A DNA stretch of 35,418 bases from Candidatus Levyibacteriota bacterium. Its GTDB lineage: Bacteria; Patescibacteriota; Microgenomatia; Levybacterales; UBA12049. Positions 9,322 to 18,774 of this stretch are shown here, in pieces. A program made the position numbers and the translations under genes. The stretch is from contig JACPGP010000004.1 in the NCBI GenBank assembly GCA_016182425.1, positions 1-35,418 of the forward strand, given 5' to 3'. The stretch's first letter is position 1, and each line of letters starts with the position of its first letter. Under the pieces are notes generated by a model. The model did not search any database and was not told the DNA's origin. It worked only from the letters and a program-made list of their open reading frames with translations.

Positions 9322-10431
9322 TTATCTGTACCCGATTGGTTTTTCTTTCAGTACTGGCACTAAAATAAGTCTGTGTCGTCTCGCATCCACTTGCGCAACT
9401 GTTGCTTCAACAACATTTCCTACCTCGAAACTTACCGTTGGGGGAATTTTGTCTTTTCGAATAAAACCTTCTACACTTTCCGGAAACGATGGGTCTTCAA
9501 TCTTTACAACAACACCAGTACTTATTGCTCTAACCACTATCCCTTTTACTTTCTTATCAACTGGATAAGCATCGACAATCTCAACAAATGGATCTTTTGT
9601 CAGCCGTTTAATTGATAAATCAATTCGTTTTGCCTCGTAATCGATCCTTAAAATAACCACCTCTACTTTTTGTCCAACCGAAAACTTTCCTGCAATATCT
9701 TCTGTTCGCTCCCATGAAATCTCAGAAATATGCACCAGCCCGTCTACAAATATCTTTCTCTTTGGCAACTGCAAAGACACAAATAACCCAAATGGTGTAA
9801 CTGCTGAGATAATTGCGCTAATTTTTTGTCCAATCCGTAATTGTCCGACTGTTTTCTTAAATTCCGTATCATTTACTGGGGGGCGCTGTGAAAATATAAT
9901 TTTGTGTTCTTTTCGTTGCGCTTCCAATATATACACTTGTATCGTCTTATCTATAAATGCTTGTGAATTATCTATAAATGCTGTTTGGGAATTTGGGAGA
10001 AATCCAGAAATACCCTGCGCTGTTTCAACAAGGAATCCGCCTTTTGTAAACTCTTTTACAATAACATCTATCGGCTCTTGGGCTTTCTGATTTTCAAGAA
10101 GTCTATCCCACAAACGATCACCCATAAAACGCCGAAGCGAAACGACCGGATTGCCTGTTTCTCCTTCTGGGGAAAGTACGTTAACCATTACCTCATCCCC
10201 CACTTTGAGCGCGGCAAGAAGGTTTCGCAATATACTTTTGTCTTTTTCCAAAACTATTGCTTCTGCTTTAGCACCCAAATCGACAATAATTTCCGATGAG
10301 GTAAGCTTGGTGATTCTTCCTCTAACTGTCTCTCCTTTTTTAAGGGCAACAAACGGAGTTTTTACTTTCTGCATCAACTCTGCCATTGACGAGGCTTTTT
10401 TTGAAGAATTATTTGATTTTGAAGTTCCCAC
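9322..10431 (-). CDS. rpsA: 30S ribosomal protein S1 (multiple S1 domains)
   Basis: Repeated S1 folds: GETVRGRITKLTSSEIIVDLGAKAEAIV, GFLVETAQGISGFLPNSQ, GLFVSLQLPKRKIFVDGLVHISEISW. Confidence 0.94.
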   Translation of the reverse strand: MGTSKSNNSSKKASSMAELMQKVKTPFVALKKGETVRGRITKLTSSEIIVDLGAKAEAIVLEKDKSILRNLLAALKVGDEVMVNVLSPEGETGNPVVSLRRFMGDRLWDRLLENQKAQEPIDVIVKEFTKGGFLVETAQGISGFLPNSQTAFIDNSQAFIDKTIQVYILEAQRKEHKIIFSQRPPVNDTEFKKTVGQLRIGQKISAIISAVTPFGLFVSLQLPKRKIFVDGLVHISEISWERTEDIAGKFSVGQKVEVVILRIDYEAKRIDLSIKRLTKDPFVEIVDAYPVDKKVKGIVVRAISTGVVVKIEDPSFPESVEGFIRKDKIPPTVSFEVGNVVEATVAQVDARRHRLILVPVLKEKPIGYR

Positions 10432-10517
10432 TCATTTGATCCACCTTTCTTTATTAAAGTATCACTAGTATACCACCAAAGCAGCAAATAAAGCAAGCCT
10501 GAAGAAGGTAATTATGC

Positions 10518-10931
10518 TTAAAAAGATGTGGTAATCCTCATTTTTTTAAAATCGCGGTCGAGGGTAAAGACTTCATCCAAACTAAAATCTTTATAGAGTA
10601 CATAGGTTGTGGCATCGGTAAAAGAGATTTTATGGTCGGAGAATTTAAGCAGTATTTCCCTGGCTTTTCTAAAAATTGTCTTATCTATATGTACAAATCC
10701 TAATTCTCCATCTTTTTCCATTTTATCAAGAGCGTCAATTAATTTTTCCAAGTGATGTTTTGGTTGTTTAGCGCTAAACCATGTGAGTAATTCATCGATA
10801 ATATAATCCGAAGTGATAAATGTAGCTTTCGCTTCAGAGTAAAAATTATATTTTCTGACTACTTCGTCATGAGACTCTTCCTGTTTTAGAAAATAAGCAA
10901 TAAAAGCGCCCGTATCTATAAATACCTTCAT
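10518..10931 (-). CDS. PIN-domain toxin (VapC-like)
   Basis: MKVFIDTGAFIAYFLKQEESHDEV..., SFTDATTYVL, TLDRDFKKM: PIN acidic residues. Confidence 0.88.
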   Translation of the reverse strand: MKVFIDTGAFIAYFLKQEESHDEVVRKYNFYSEAKATFITSDYIIDELLTWFSAKQPKHHLEKLIDALDKMEKDGELGFVHIDKTIFRKAREILLKFSDHKISFTDATTYVLYKDFSLDEVFTLDRDFKKMRITTSF

Positions 10932-10933
10932 GC

Positions 10934-11203
10934 TTAATCAGTAAGATATATATCGTCTACATTTTGTGCAAAATTTGTTTTCTTTTTGGTTTTTAAGTCT
11001 ATAAAACCAGCCAAACTGTCAAAGATAGGTTTATCCCCAGAACTTTTTTTGCCATATATAATACGTAACACTTCAACTATTTCCTCTGAAACTCTGTCAA
11101 TCATGTGCCGAATTAATTTTGACCTAGAGATAGAAGAAATCTTTTCTATATCATCTAATATGCTTATAGAGTACGGATTTAAGTAAAGTTGATATCTTTT
11201 CAT
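10934..11203 (-). CDS. ribbon-helix-helix-like antitoxin partner of downstream PIN toxin
   Basis: MKRYQLYLNPYSISILDDIEKISSISRSKLIRHMIDRV resembles RHH; immediately upstream of PIN toxin. Confidence 0.75.
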   Translation of the reverse strand: MKRYQLYLNPYSISILDDIEKISSISRSKLIRHMIDRVSEEIVEVLRIIYGKKSSGDKPIFDSLAGFIDLKTKKKTNFAQNVDDIYLTD

Positions 11204-11209
11204 ATATAC

Positions 11210-11238
11210 ATTAAAACATGTGGTGTATGTTTTGTCAA
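11210..11238 (-). promoter_or_regulatory. sigma70-type promoter for toxin-antitoxin pair
   Basis: Sense TTGACA-17 nt-TTTAAT; only 6 nt between -10 and ATG at 11203. Confidence 0.7.
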
Positions 11239-11259
11239 GAGGCCAAGCTACAAAAAATC

Positions 11260-11376
11260 TCCCGGCCTTGACCCATTGTCCCCCCGGCGAAGCCGGGAGT
11301 ATCGTAGGCGCTGAATTGTTTCATGACTCTGTTCGGAATGGGAAGAGATGGTTCCAATTCGCTCCAAAGACCGGGA
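11260..11376 (-). rRNA. rrf: 5S ribosomal RNA
   Basis: Sense TCCCGGTCTTTGGAGCGAATTGGAACCATCTCTTCCCATTCCGAACAGAG...; terminal helix TCCCGG.../...CCGGGA. Confidence 0.92.
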
Positions 11377-11392
11377 AAAATTAACTCCTTGA

Positions 11393-11415
11393 AAGTGAAG
11401 AGAAGAAAAGCGTCT
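11393..11415 (-). other. 3' arm of 23S precursor processing stalk
   Basis: AAGTGAAGAGAAG (11393-11405) and AAGCGTCT (11408-11415) on + strand complement CTTCTCTTCACTT (16691-16703) and AGACGCTT (16678-16685). Confidence 0.8.
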
Positions 11416-11553
11416 CTTAAAAAACTACACTTTGACCATTAGTACGGGTAAGCTTAATGTCTTACGACACTTCCACCGCCCGCCTATCAACCTGGTAGTC
11501 TACCAGGGGTCTTCTCCCGATTAAATCGGGAACGAGATCTTATCTTGGAGACT

Positions 11554-11584
<31 letters not shown>

Positions 11585-11724
11585 AGATGGGAATATAGCT
11601 ACCCAGCGTTGCCCGTAAAGGAACAACTGGCACACCAGGGATTCCCTCAATCCAGTCCTCTCGTACTAGGATCGACTCTCCTCAAATCTCAAACGGTTGT
11701 CCAGGATAGAGACCGAACTGTCTT

Positions 11725-11759
<35 letters not shown>

Positions 11760-11809
11760 CCGGCGAACAGCCGGACCCTTGGGAGCTTCTCCACCCCCAG
11801 GATGCGATG

Positions 11810-12395
11810 CACATTACTCTCGCCTTTCGGCGAGTGCAGACTATATCATCTTCCTCCAATCGGAGGAGTTGGCGTATGATAGTTCTTGTAGTTTTATTGT
11901 AATTGAACTATCTCAGTCCCGATTGAATCGGGATATCAGTCGTTACGGGGTCAAAGAGTTTGTATTGAAAAATTGGTAATATGTATGGACGAACAACAAG
12001 ACAAAACATATCTGCTTGTGAAGAAGGAATGTATATTCGAATATTATTTCTTGCATAATGCAAGGTAGTCTTTATACCAAACTTTTTCCTCAAAGCATCT
12101 TGTAATACTTGCTGTTCTTCTTTCGTATATGCAGATGTACAAAGGTATAAGCCTTTGCAGTCTGATCGACGAAATCCATCATCCATATACCAAATTGCTA
12201 AAGACAAAGGTGTTAAGTAAACACCAATATTTCCTTTTGTCTTTGCGATAAGGTTACAAACCCTCGACTTCCCACGGTATTGTCCATTGACTCAATAATA
12301 TCACTTGAGAAACGTGAGTCAAGAGGAGTTCACCGTTATTAGCCAAATTTTTCCCCGATAATTACTCATCGGGGGGCCCAAACACTTTCGTGTAA
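11810..12395 (-). ncRNA. group I intron A in 23S (~E. coli 2511), 586 nt
   Basis: 5' exon GTCGGCT pairs with IGS GGGCC (terminal U.G); P1 extension ACAC-GAAA-GTGT; P2 CCCCGAT/ATCGGGG; core GATATAGTC (P7'); ends ...TAATGTG before exon CATCGCATCC. Confidence 0.85.
11908..12207 (-). pseudogene. LAGLIDADG homing endonuclease, C-terminal-half remnant in intron A
   Basis: Single motif LAIWYMDDGFRR then LCTSAYTKEEQQVLQDALRKKFGIKTTLHYARNNIRIYIPSSQADMFCLVVRPYILPIFQYKL; open frame stops at TGA ~12292 upstream, no N-terminal domain visible. Confidence 0.7.
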
Positions 12396-12523
12396 AGCCG
12401 ACATCGAGGTGCCAAACCGCCCCGTCGCTATGGACGCTTGGGAGCGATCAGCCTGTTATCCCCGGGGTAGCTTATATCCGTTAAGCTCCGCCGATACCAC
12501 TATCGTACGGAGGATCACTAACA

Positions 12524-12555
<32 letters not shown>

Positions 12556-12647
12556 CGCAGTTAAGCACTCTTTTGCGTTTGCGCTATCATCTTGATTTAT
12601 TGTTAAGAAAAGCTATGCAACTTGTAAGAAAAAGAGGTCGCTAAATA

Positions 12648-12994
12648 CGGAGATATTAGCGAATTCAATTTCCAAAACGATGAGGCAAATATATCTTTGC
12701 CTCATCCAAGAACGCTTTCTATCCAAACATTTCTGTTGGATTCTCCGAATCGCTTCGGAGTTCAGACTATATCATATCCCCACATTTGATTGCGGGGCCT
12801 GGCGTGTAGTCGTTGAGGGATCAGGCGAAGCCTGACTTCCCTGCTGATTATCTGGCACGTCAATAATTCTGACGTCCATCGTTGAATTGTTACGTAACAT
12901 ACCTCAAGCATATCAAGTATCAACGTATACTTCCAGACGTTCCAGCAAATAGCCAATTTTCCCTATCAATTACTTGGTAGGGGACCCTATGTTG
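12648..12994 (-). ncRNA. group I intron B in 23S (~E. coli 2262), 347 nt, ORF-less
   Basis: 5' exon GGTTGACT pairs with IGS GGGTC; P2 CCCTA/TAGGG; core AATCAGCAGGGAAG...TCCCTCAACGACTACACGCC...GGGGATATGATATAGTCTGAACTCC. Confidence 0.85.
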
Positions 12995-13267
12995 AGTCAA
13001 CCTCCCCAGTTAAACTGCCCGCCAGACACTGTCCCTTTGCCGGATTTTTGTGCGGCCAAAAGGTGATGACTACTCATTTCAAAGAGAGGTATTTCATATT
13101 TCGCTCGTCCGGCAAAGCCGGACGGACTCCCTCCAGCTACAGTAAAGCTCCCGGGGTCTTTTTGTCCATGGACAACTAGGCCGCGTCTTCACAGCCATCT
13201 CAATTTCGCCGGGTAAATGATCAAGACAGTTACTCAGTCGTTCTACCTTTCGTGCGGGTCGGAACTT

Positions 13268-13623
13268 CAAATTTGTTTTTACGTTCCAACATTTTGGAAC
13301 CTCATGGTCGCCCATGAGTTCGGACTATATCATATCCCGCTAAGCGGGATTCTGGCGTATAGTCTCTGAGGGTTCCCCGCCAAAGGCGGGGTCTTCCCTG
13401 CTGATTGCCTGCACTCGATACTTTTTTACTTGCCATATTTTAAGAGTAAATAACTCCTAAGATAATGTCGAGTAGCACGAGATACTCAGGTATCCCAGCA
13501 AATAGCCAGATTTTACACTTTATTTTTGTAGAACTTTTTCGGCATGACTGTTTTTTCCTGTTCCTAAGTGCTCCGCCTTTCGACGGATTCGGGCAAGTAA
13601 TTGCGTGACCCGCAAAACTTGTC
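13268..13623 (-). ncRNA. group I intron C in 23S (~E. coli 1951), ~356 nt, ORF-less
   Basis: IGS GCCCGA pairs with exon TCGGGC; P1 extension AAGT..TTGCG/CGCAA..ACTT; P2 TCCGTC-GAAA-GGCGGA; core AATCAGCAGGGAAG...CCCTCAGAGACTATACGCC...GATATGATATAGTCC; resumes at AAGTTCCGACC. Alternative 5' site at 13607. Confidence 0.8.
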
Positions 13624-13631
13624 GCCCGACA

Positions 13632-14635
13632 CAATATTGTTGCTCTCGTTATAACGAGGATTGAGACATTTCTGCTCAATTCTCCAGTTCGCACTGGAGT
13701 TCAGACTATATCATTTCCCCACATTTAATTGTGGGGTCTTGGCGTATAGTCGTTGAGGAATCGTTTAAGATTTTGCATTCTTTCCCTCATTTTTAGTAAT
13801 TTTGAGGGATATTTCTCCGTAAAGATCGCTATGAGTTTTAAAACTTCAGATTTTCTATTCGCTTCCCAATGATATAAACCATCATCAGAACGAATATGAA
13901 TATTGCCACAACCTAAGAAATCTTTGAGTAGATAAATAATCTTTCGATCTTTCATTGCTACTGCAAAAAATGGTTGTTGGCGCTTATCTGATTTTTTCAA
14001 ACCACATGATCCCTCGGCATCAATAATACCTGCCAAAAAATATCCAATACCATCAGTTTCAAACTGTGTATCTCGTATCTCTTGAACAAGTCCATGAAGC
14101 TTTAGGAATTTTAGATCTTTTCGGCATTGTTCTAACACCGCAAATCTATCCTGCACTTGAGAATATTTACCAATTGCTGGTAATACATTCCTCAAAAATG
14201 ACAGTTTATGTTTTGCTATATCTCCTGCTACAACTGGAAAGTTGTCGAAGAATTGAAAAATGAGCTGCACTTTTCGTACTCCCCGAAACTTTAAATTATA
14301 ACCACCTTTAATAGGACTTATGATACCAGTATTGATACCAATTACCCTATTAATTTCTTTTAGAAGACAAAGATCTGCATTGGCAACGGTAAAATCCGGT
14401 GTGTAGTACACACCATGTTTATGATTCGCTTTTATAAGCGAACATGACATTTCACCAACACAAAATCCTGTGTAATAGAACTTGCAAAATCGCGACGTTT
14501 CCTGCTGATTGTCTGCACTGGATACGTTGTCACTTTGCATACTTTAAGTGTAGCAAAGTAGTACCAGATACACCAGATATTCCAGCATATAGCCAAGTGT
14601 ACACATATCAATTACTCGATATGGTCCCCTGTCGG
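13632..14635 (-). ncRNA. group I intron D in 23S (~E. coli 1943), 1004 nt, encodes LAGLIDADG protein
   Basis: P1 GTTCCT/GGGGAC, P10 CCGACA/TGTCGG, P2 CATATC/GATATG, core ACAATCAGCAGGAAAC...TCAACGACTATACGCC...GGGGAAATGATATAGTCTGAACTCC, terminal G before TGTCGGG. Confidence 0.9.
13725..14540 (-). CDS. LAGLIDADG homing endonuclease in intron D
   Basis: 271 aa; motif FLAGIIDAEGSCGLKKSDK, degenerate first motif YYTGFCVGEMSCSLIK; located within intron. Confidence 0.88.
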   Translation of the reverse strand: MQSDNVSSADNQQETSRFCKFYYTGFCVGEMSCSLIKANHKHGVYYTPDFTVANADLCLLKEINRVIGINTGIISPIKGGYNLKFRGVRKVQLIFQFFDNFPVVAGDIAKHKLSFLRNVLPAIGKYSQVQDRFAVLEQCRKDLKFLKLHGLVQEIRDTQFETDGIGYFLAGIIDAEGSCGLKKSDKRQQPFFAVAMKDRKIIYLLKDFLGCGNIHIRSDDGLYHWEANRKSEVLKLIAIFTEKYPSKLLKMRERMQNLKRFLNDYTPRPHN

Positions 14636-15501
14636 AGGAACTTCGCTACCATAGAACAGTTATAGTTACTGCTGCCGTTCACTGGAGCTTGTATCCCGAA
14701 CTCACCAATTGCTTGGATCATAAGGAATAGTTAACTTACCAGCACTGGGCAGGCGTCAGCCCCTATACTTTACCTTTCGGTTTTGCAGAGGCCTGTGTTT
14801 TAGATAAACAGTCGCTAAGTAAACTTTTGTTGCAGTCCAGCTGAGCTGGACAGGGCATCTCCCAAAGGTTACGCCCAGTTTTTATGCCGAGTTCCTTGAT
14901 CATCTTTCTCCCGATCGCCTTAGACTTCTCGTCCAACCCACCTGTGTCGGTTTGCGGTACGGTAAAATATGTATTTTATCCTTCGATTGCTCTCAGGACC
15001 TAATGAGATTTTTCTTGGAAAATGAAAACGATTACATTGGTAACCTTGCGGCAACCTCTCTATCGTAGCTCAGTTAAACAGACTAACGGATTTACCAGTT
15101 AACCCTACTTTACTACTTAGTCCGGCGAAGCCGGAGTAATGATTCCATTTTCGTCATCCCCTTAGAATATACATACCTTGTAGTCGAATTTTAACGACTT
15201 GCCCATCGGGCTACCCCGGCTAGACCGGGACACCCTTAGGACCGACTAACGCTACGCTGATTTACATTGCGTAGCAAACCTTGGGTTTTCGGCGGTCCGA
15301 TATCTCATCGGACTTACGCTACTCATACCGGCATTCTCACTTCTGCACGCTCCACCATACCTTACGATACAGCTTCGCTGCATGCAGAACGCTCCCCTAC
15401 TGCCCCGCTGAGCGGGGCCTCTATCTTCGGCAAAGAGCTTAATCCTCGATACATTTTCGGCGCCACGTATCATCCTCCAGTGAGCTGTTACGCTTTCTTT
15501 A

Positions 15502-15532
<31 letters not shown>

Positions 15533-15769
15533 GTGTCTATGAAACGTGACTTCCTTAACAACTTAGCTCTTATTTAGAGACCTTAGATGAGAATCTGGGT
15601 TGTTTCCCTCTCGACTCATCAGCTTAGCCCGACAAGTCTGACTAGCCCGCCTATATTGCTACCGCATTCGGAGTTTGGTTGGTTACGACAAGTTGCCTCG
15701 CCGCGAACCATCCAGTGCTCTACCTCAGCGCAAATTATGGCGGGCCGCTATACCAAAATATATTTCGGG

Positions 15770-15801
<32 letters not shown>

Positions 15802-16382
15802 ATTGCCCCTAACCTCAGGTCATCTCAGATTATTGCTGCAATCACGAGTTCGGGCCTCCCCCCGATTTTCATCGGGGTTCACCCTGCCCAAGGTTAGCTC
15901 ACCCGGTTTCGGGTCTAATAGCCGCTACGAAAATAGCTCGATTAGAGCTTGCTTTCACTATACCTCCCCCGGCTTGGCCGGGTTAAGTTGATGCAGCGAC
16001 TAATAACTCACCGGTTCATTCTTCAATAGGCACGACGTCATCCCGATTAAATCGGGACTCCGTCTGCTTGTTAGCCAACAATTTCAGTTCTATTTCATTC
16101 CCCTCCCGGGGTGCTTTTCACCTTTCCCTCGCGGTACTAGTTCACTATCGGTAGACTTTGGTATTTAGCCTTGGAGCGTGGTCGCCCCAGATTCCCACAG
16201 GGTATGTTTCCCATGGTACTTAGGAACAAACTATCGGTGTCTTGGATTTCGCGTACAGGCCTTTCACCTTCTTTGGGGAACTATTCCAAGTTCTTCTGCT
16301 ATCCGCAACACTCAAATATCGTCTGCCCTACAACCCCCCGCCCAACCTTTCTTGCGAAAGAATGTTGGCGGGGTTTAGGCTG

Positions 16383-16416
<34 letters not shown>

Positions 16417-16677
16417 CGGCTAAGCCGGTTTTCTTTTCCTGCTGGTACTTAGATGTTTCAGTTCCCAGCGTGCCCTGCTACATGCTATATATAATCTTGC
16501 GATCATATGTTTACATGTAACTTGCCAGCTGAGCTGGCTGGGTTGCCCCATTCGGAAACCGCCGGATCACAGGTTTTGTGGCACCTCCCCGACGCATATC
16601 GCAGCCTTATTCGTCCTTCCTCGGCCAAAGCCTCCTAGGCATCCATTATTGGCATTATGAGTAGTTCTTTATTGTAA

Positions 16678-16703
16678 AGACGCTTAAAATCTTCTCTTCA
16701 CTT
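16678..16703 (-). other. 5' arm of 23S precursor processing stalk
   Basis: Complementary to 11393-11415, 13 bp plus 8 bp perfect. Confidence 0.8.
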
Positions 16704-16717
16704 GTCAAAGAGCCAAG

Positions 16718-16791
16718 TGGACCTGAGCGGATTCGAACCGCTGATCTCTTCATTGCAAATGAAGCGCATTAACCAGCTGTGCTACAGGCCC
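16718..16791 (-). tRNA. tRNA-Ala (anticodon TGC)
   Basis: Sense GGGCCTGTAGCACAGCTGGTTAATGCGCTTCATTTGCAATGAAGAGATCAGCGGTTCGAATCCGCTCAGGTCCA; G3:U70 identity pair; TGC in TTTGCAA loop. Confidence 0.96.
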
Positions 16792-16918
16792 GCTCTATCC
16801 ACTGTTTTATGAACTACGTCGAGGAATCGCTCTACGAAGACCAAAGAAGTCCCTCAATAGGGAATATTGCTACTGCATGATATCTTCTTATCATAAACGA
16901 TTCGCTCGTGTAACAGAC

Positions 16919-16947
16919 ATCTTAACACAGGCTACCGAGGCTGTCAA
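16919..16947 (-). promoter_or_regulatory. sigma70-type promoter for tRNA-Ala-23S-5S unit
   Basis: Sense TTGACA-17 nt-TAAGAT ~128 nt upstream of tRNA-Ala. Confidence 0.8.
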
Positions 16948-16973
16948 TAGGCCGATTTTCTACTAAAAGGCTA

Positions 16974-17804
16974 TTATTCTCTTGATGGCAAACTACGGAT
17001 CATAGCTGCTGTGTCTGTCGCAACTGCTTGTTGCCGCTTGGCTTCCTCAACATGTTTTTTGTAAGGAGATTCTGTTCTGCTAATACTTTCTTCCACTGCG
17101 CGCCGCATATCTTCGGAAAAGCTTTCCGTACCAGGCTCTCTAAGCTGAATATCGGCGCCAAATCTACTAGAGATTTTAATTACCGCTCCCCTCCAATCTC
17201 CTGTCTTTACATATTTACTTGCATCGTCGGGGGTTTGCTTCCCTGTGGTAAGAGCTACCATAGTATCATAATCTCTTCTTTGTGATTTAGCAGCGTCACC
17301 ATTTGGATTATCTATATCATTATGGTAAAAAGGGATAATATAAACATCATCGGGTGTTATAACTATAAAATCTTCTCTTGGGCTACCATGCACTTCCCGC
17401 TTTATAGACGCTTTTAGTATTAATGCCCTGTCATCGTCATATCCAACAGTTTGTTCTTCATCTTTAGTAGTTTTGCTAAGTCCCAAAAATCTCGATGTTG
17501 TTACCGAACGGGTTTCTGTGATTGGTCTTTTTTGACCAAGCTTTACAAAGTATTGTCCTTGAGTGTCAACGCTTGCTTCCATATCGTCCAAGAGTTTGGT
17601 AAACGCCGCCCTTTTTTCTGCTCTTGCTTGTTCTACATCTTGTGGTGTTACACGCTGGGAAGATGATTCAAGAGAACTATGTACAATATCTTGATGTGGT
17701 CCTTCTGTACCTGTAGGAACTGCCGATATCGCAGCTGGCACCGTAGAAGGTGTTTCTGCCGGCTGTTCAGAAAATGCTGGTGGCAATACTGATTCACCCA
17801 TCAT
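16974..17804 (-). CDS. hypothetical protein
   Basis: 276 aa ORF with low-complexity Pro/Ser/Thr-rich N-terminus; no recognised family. Confidence 0.7.
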   Translation of the reverse strand: MMGESVLPPAFSEQPAETPSTVPAAISAVPTGTEGPHQDIVHSSLESSSQRVTPQDVEQARAEKRAAFTKLLDDMEASVDTQGQYFVKLGQKRPITETRSVTTSRFLGLSKTTKDEEQTVGYDDDRALILKASIKREVHGSPREDFIVITPDDVYIIPFYHNDIDNPNGDAAKSQRRDYDTMVALTTGKQTPDDASKYVKTGDWRGAVIKISSRFGADIQLREPGTESFSEDMRRAVEESISRTESPYKKHVEEAKRQQAVATDTAAMIRSLPSRE

Positions 17805-17838
17805 ATACTCTAACAGTAGAACAAATGATTAAAGAAAG

Positions 17839-18774
17839 TCAAGTAAATTTAGGGACAGTAACTGTTACTCCCGCTTCCGGGTGAGAAGTCACCAGTTGCT
17901 TATCCGCGCCGGGAAACCTTGGAGGATTGTTTAATTTTATAAGCGCTTGATAAAGCATATCAGAAGTAACAGGCCCAATAAGTCTCGCGTTTTCTTTTAA
18001 GCTTCTGACAACAGCTATTGCTTTTGGATCAGATTTTCCTATTATCAGCTCATTATCATCATGCGCAAGCAAACACATTAAATCCGGATACAACTTACTA
18101 ACGTCTAACTTTGCGTCTTCATCAAGATATCTTCCTAAACCATTCACTTTTATCAAAAGTCCAAAAAAACTATCTCCTGGCTGCGCTACCCGTTTTTCCG
18201 TTCCCAGACATTTGAGCGATTCGTCAAATATTTTTTCTTCTATAGGCGCGGGCGGAGATAGAGGCTCACTTTGCGAAGCCAGTTGTGTAGGAACAACTGC
18301 CGGTGGAGCAGCCGAACTTATTTTATACACTCTTATTAAATTGTTATCCGGGTCATAACCGGTTACGCCAAGTGATAAAGAATCAGTAAGCGGTAAAACA
18401 ACCGTCGCGTTTGCCAGCTGTTCGCGGCTTACCAGATACACCTCTTCTGTTGGTATATTGCTAAATTGAATTCGCAGTGTGCCGTCGTCTTGTTTTTGCA
18501 AAACCCAGGCATCTTCTCCAAAAGTATGCACGTCTTCCGGAAGGCTAATCTTGCCTTGGGTATCTGCCTTAAACGCCAACCGGTAACATTCCGTTTCCCT
18601 ACCAAACACCTTTTCGCTTTGCGATCCTTGCCGGAGTTTAAATGGAATTACCTCGCTTGGATTAGAACGATCTTGCGGCTGTTGTTCTAACAAAGCATCT
18701 ATTTTCTCGCTGAATCCCTGGTAATCGCGAATCTCTCCGCGTTTTATAAGCTGAGGACTAGTTTTTGGTATCAT
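17839..18774 (-). CDS. hypothetical protein (start trimmed to MIPKTSPQL)
   Basis: ORF 17839..18885 overlaps trxB; internal ATG at 18774 reduces overlap to 17 nt. Confidence 0.65.
   Translation of the reverse strand: MIPKTSPQLIKRGEIRDYQGFSEKIDALLEQQPQDRSNPSEVIPFKLRQGSQSEKVFGRETECYRLAFKADTQGKISLPEDVHTFGEDAWVLQKQDDGTLRIQFSNIPTEEVYLVSREQLANATVVLPLTDSLSLGVTGYDPDNNLIRVYKISSAAPPAVVPTQLASQSEPLSPPAPIEEKIFDESLKCLGTEKRVAQPGDSFFGLLIKVNGLGRYLDEDAKLDVSKLYPDLMCLLAHDDNELIIGKSDPKAIAVVRSLKENARLIGPVTSDMLYQALIKLNNPPRFPGADKQLVTSHPEAGVTVTVPKFT

Noticed and set aside
12560-12647. Unusual AT-rich stretch considered as part of intron B
   Set aside because: It aligns with the E. coli 2263-2350 exon region (AAGTTGCATAGC...GAGTGCTTAACTGCGAGAC), so treated as a divergent exon.
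13094-13315. Minus-strand 73-aa ORF
   Set aside because: Covers 23S exon 3 (GGACAAAAAGACCCC region) and the intron C end; rRNA, not coding.
16792-16973. Possible 16S rRNA 3' end upstream of tRNA-Ala
   Set aside because: No anti-SD CCTCC end or other 16S sequence; contains a promoter instead.
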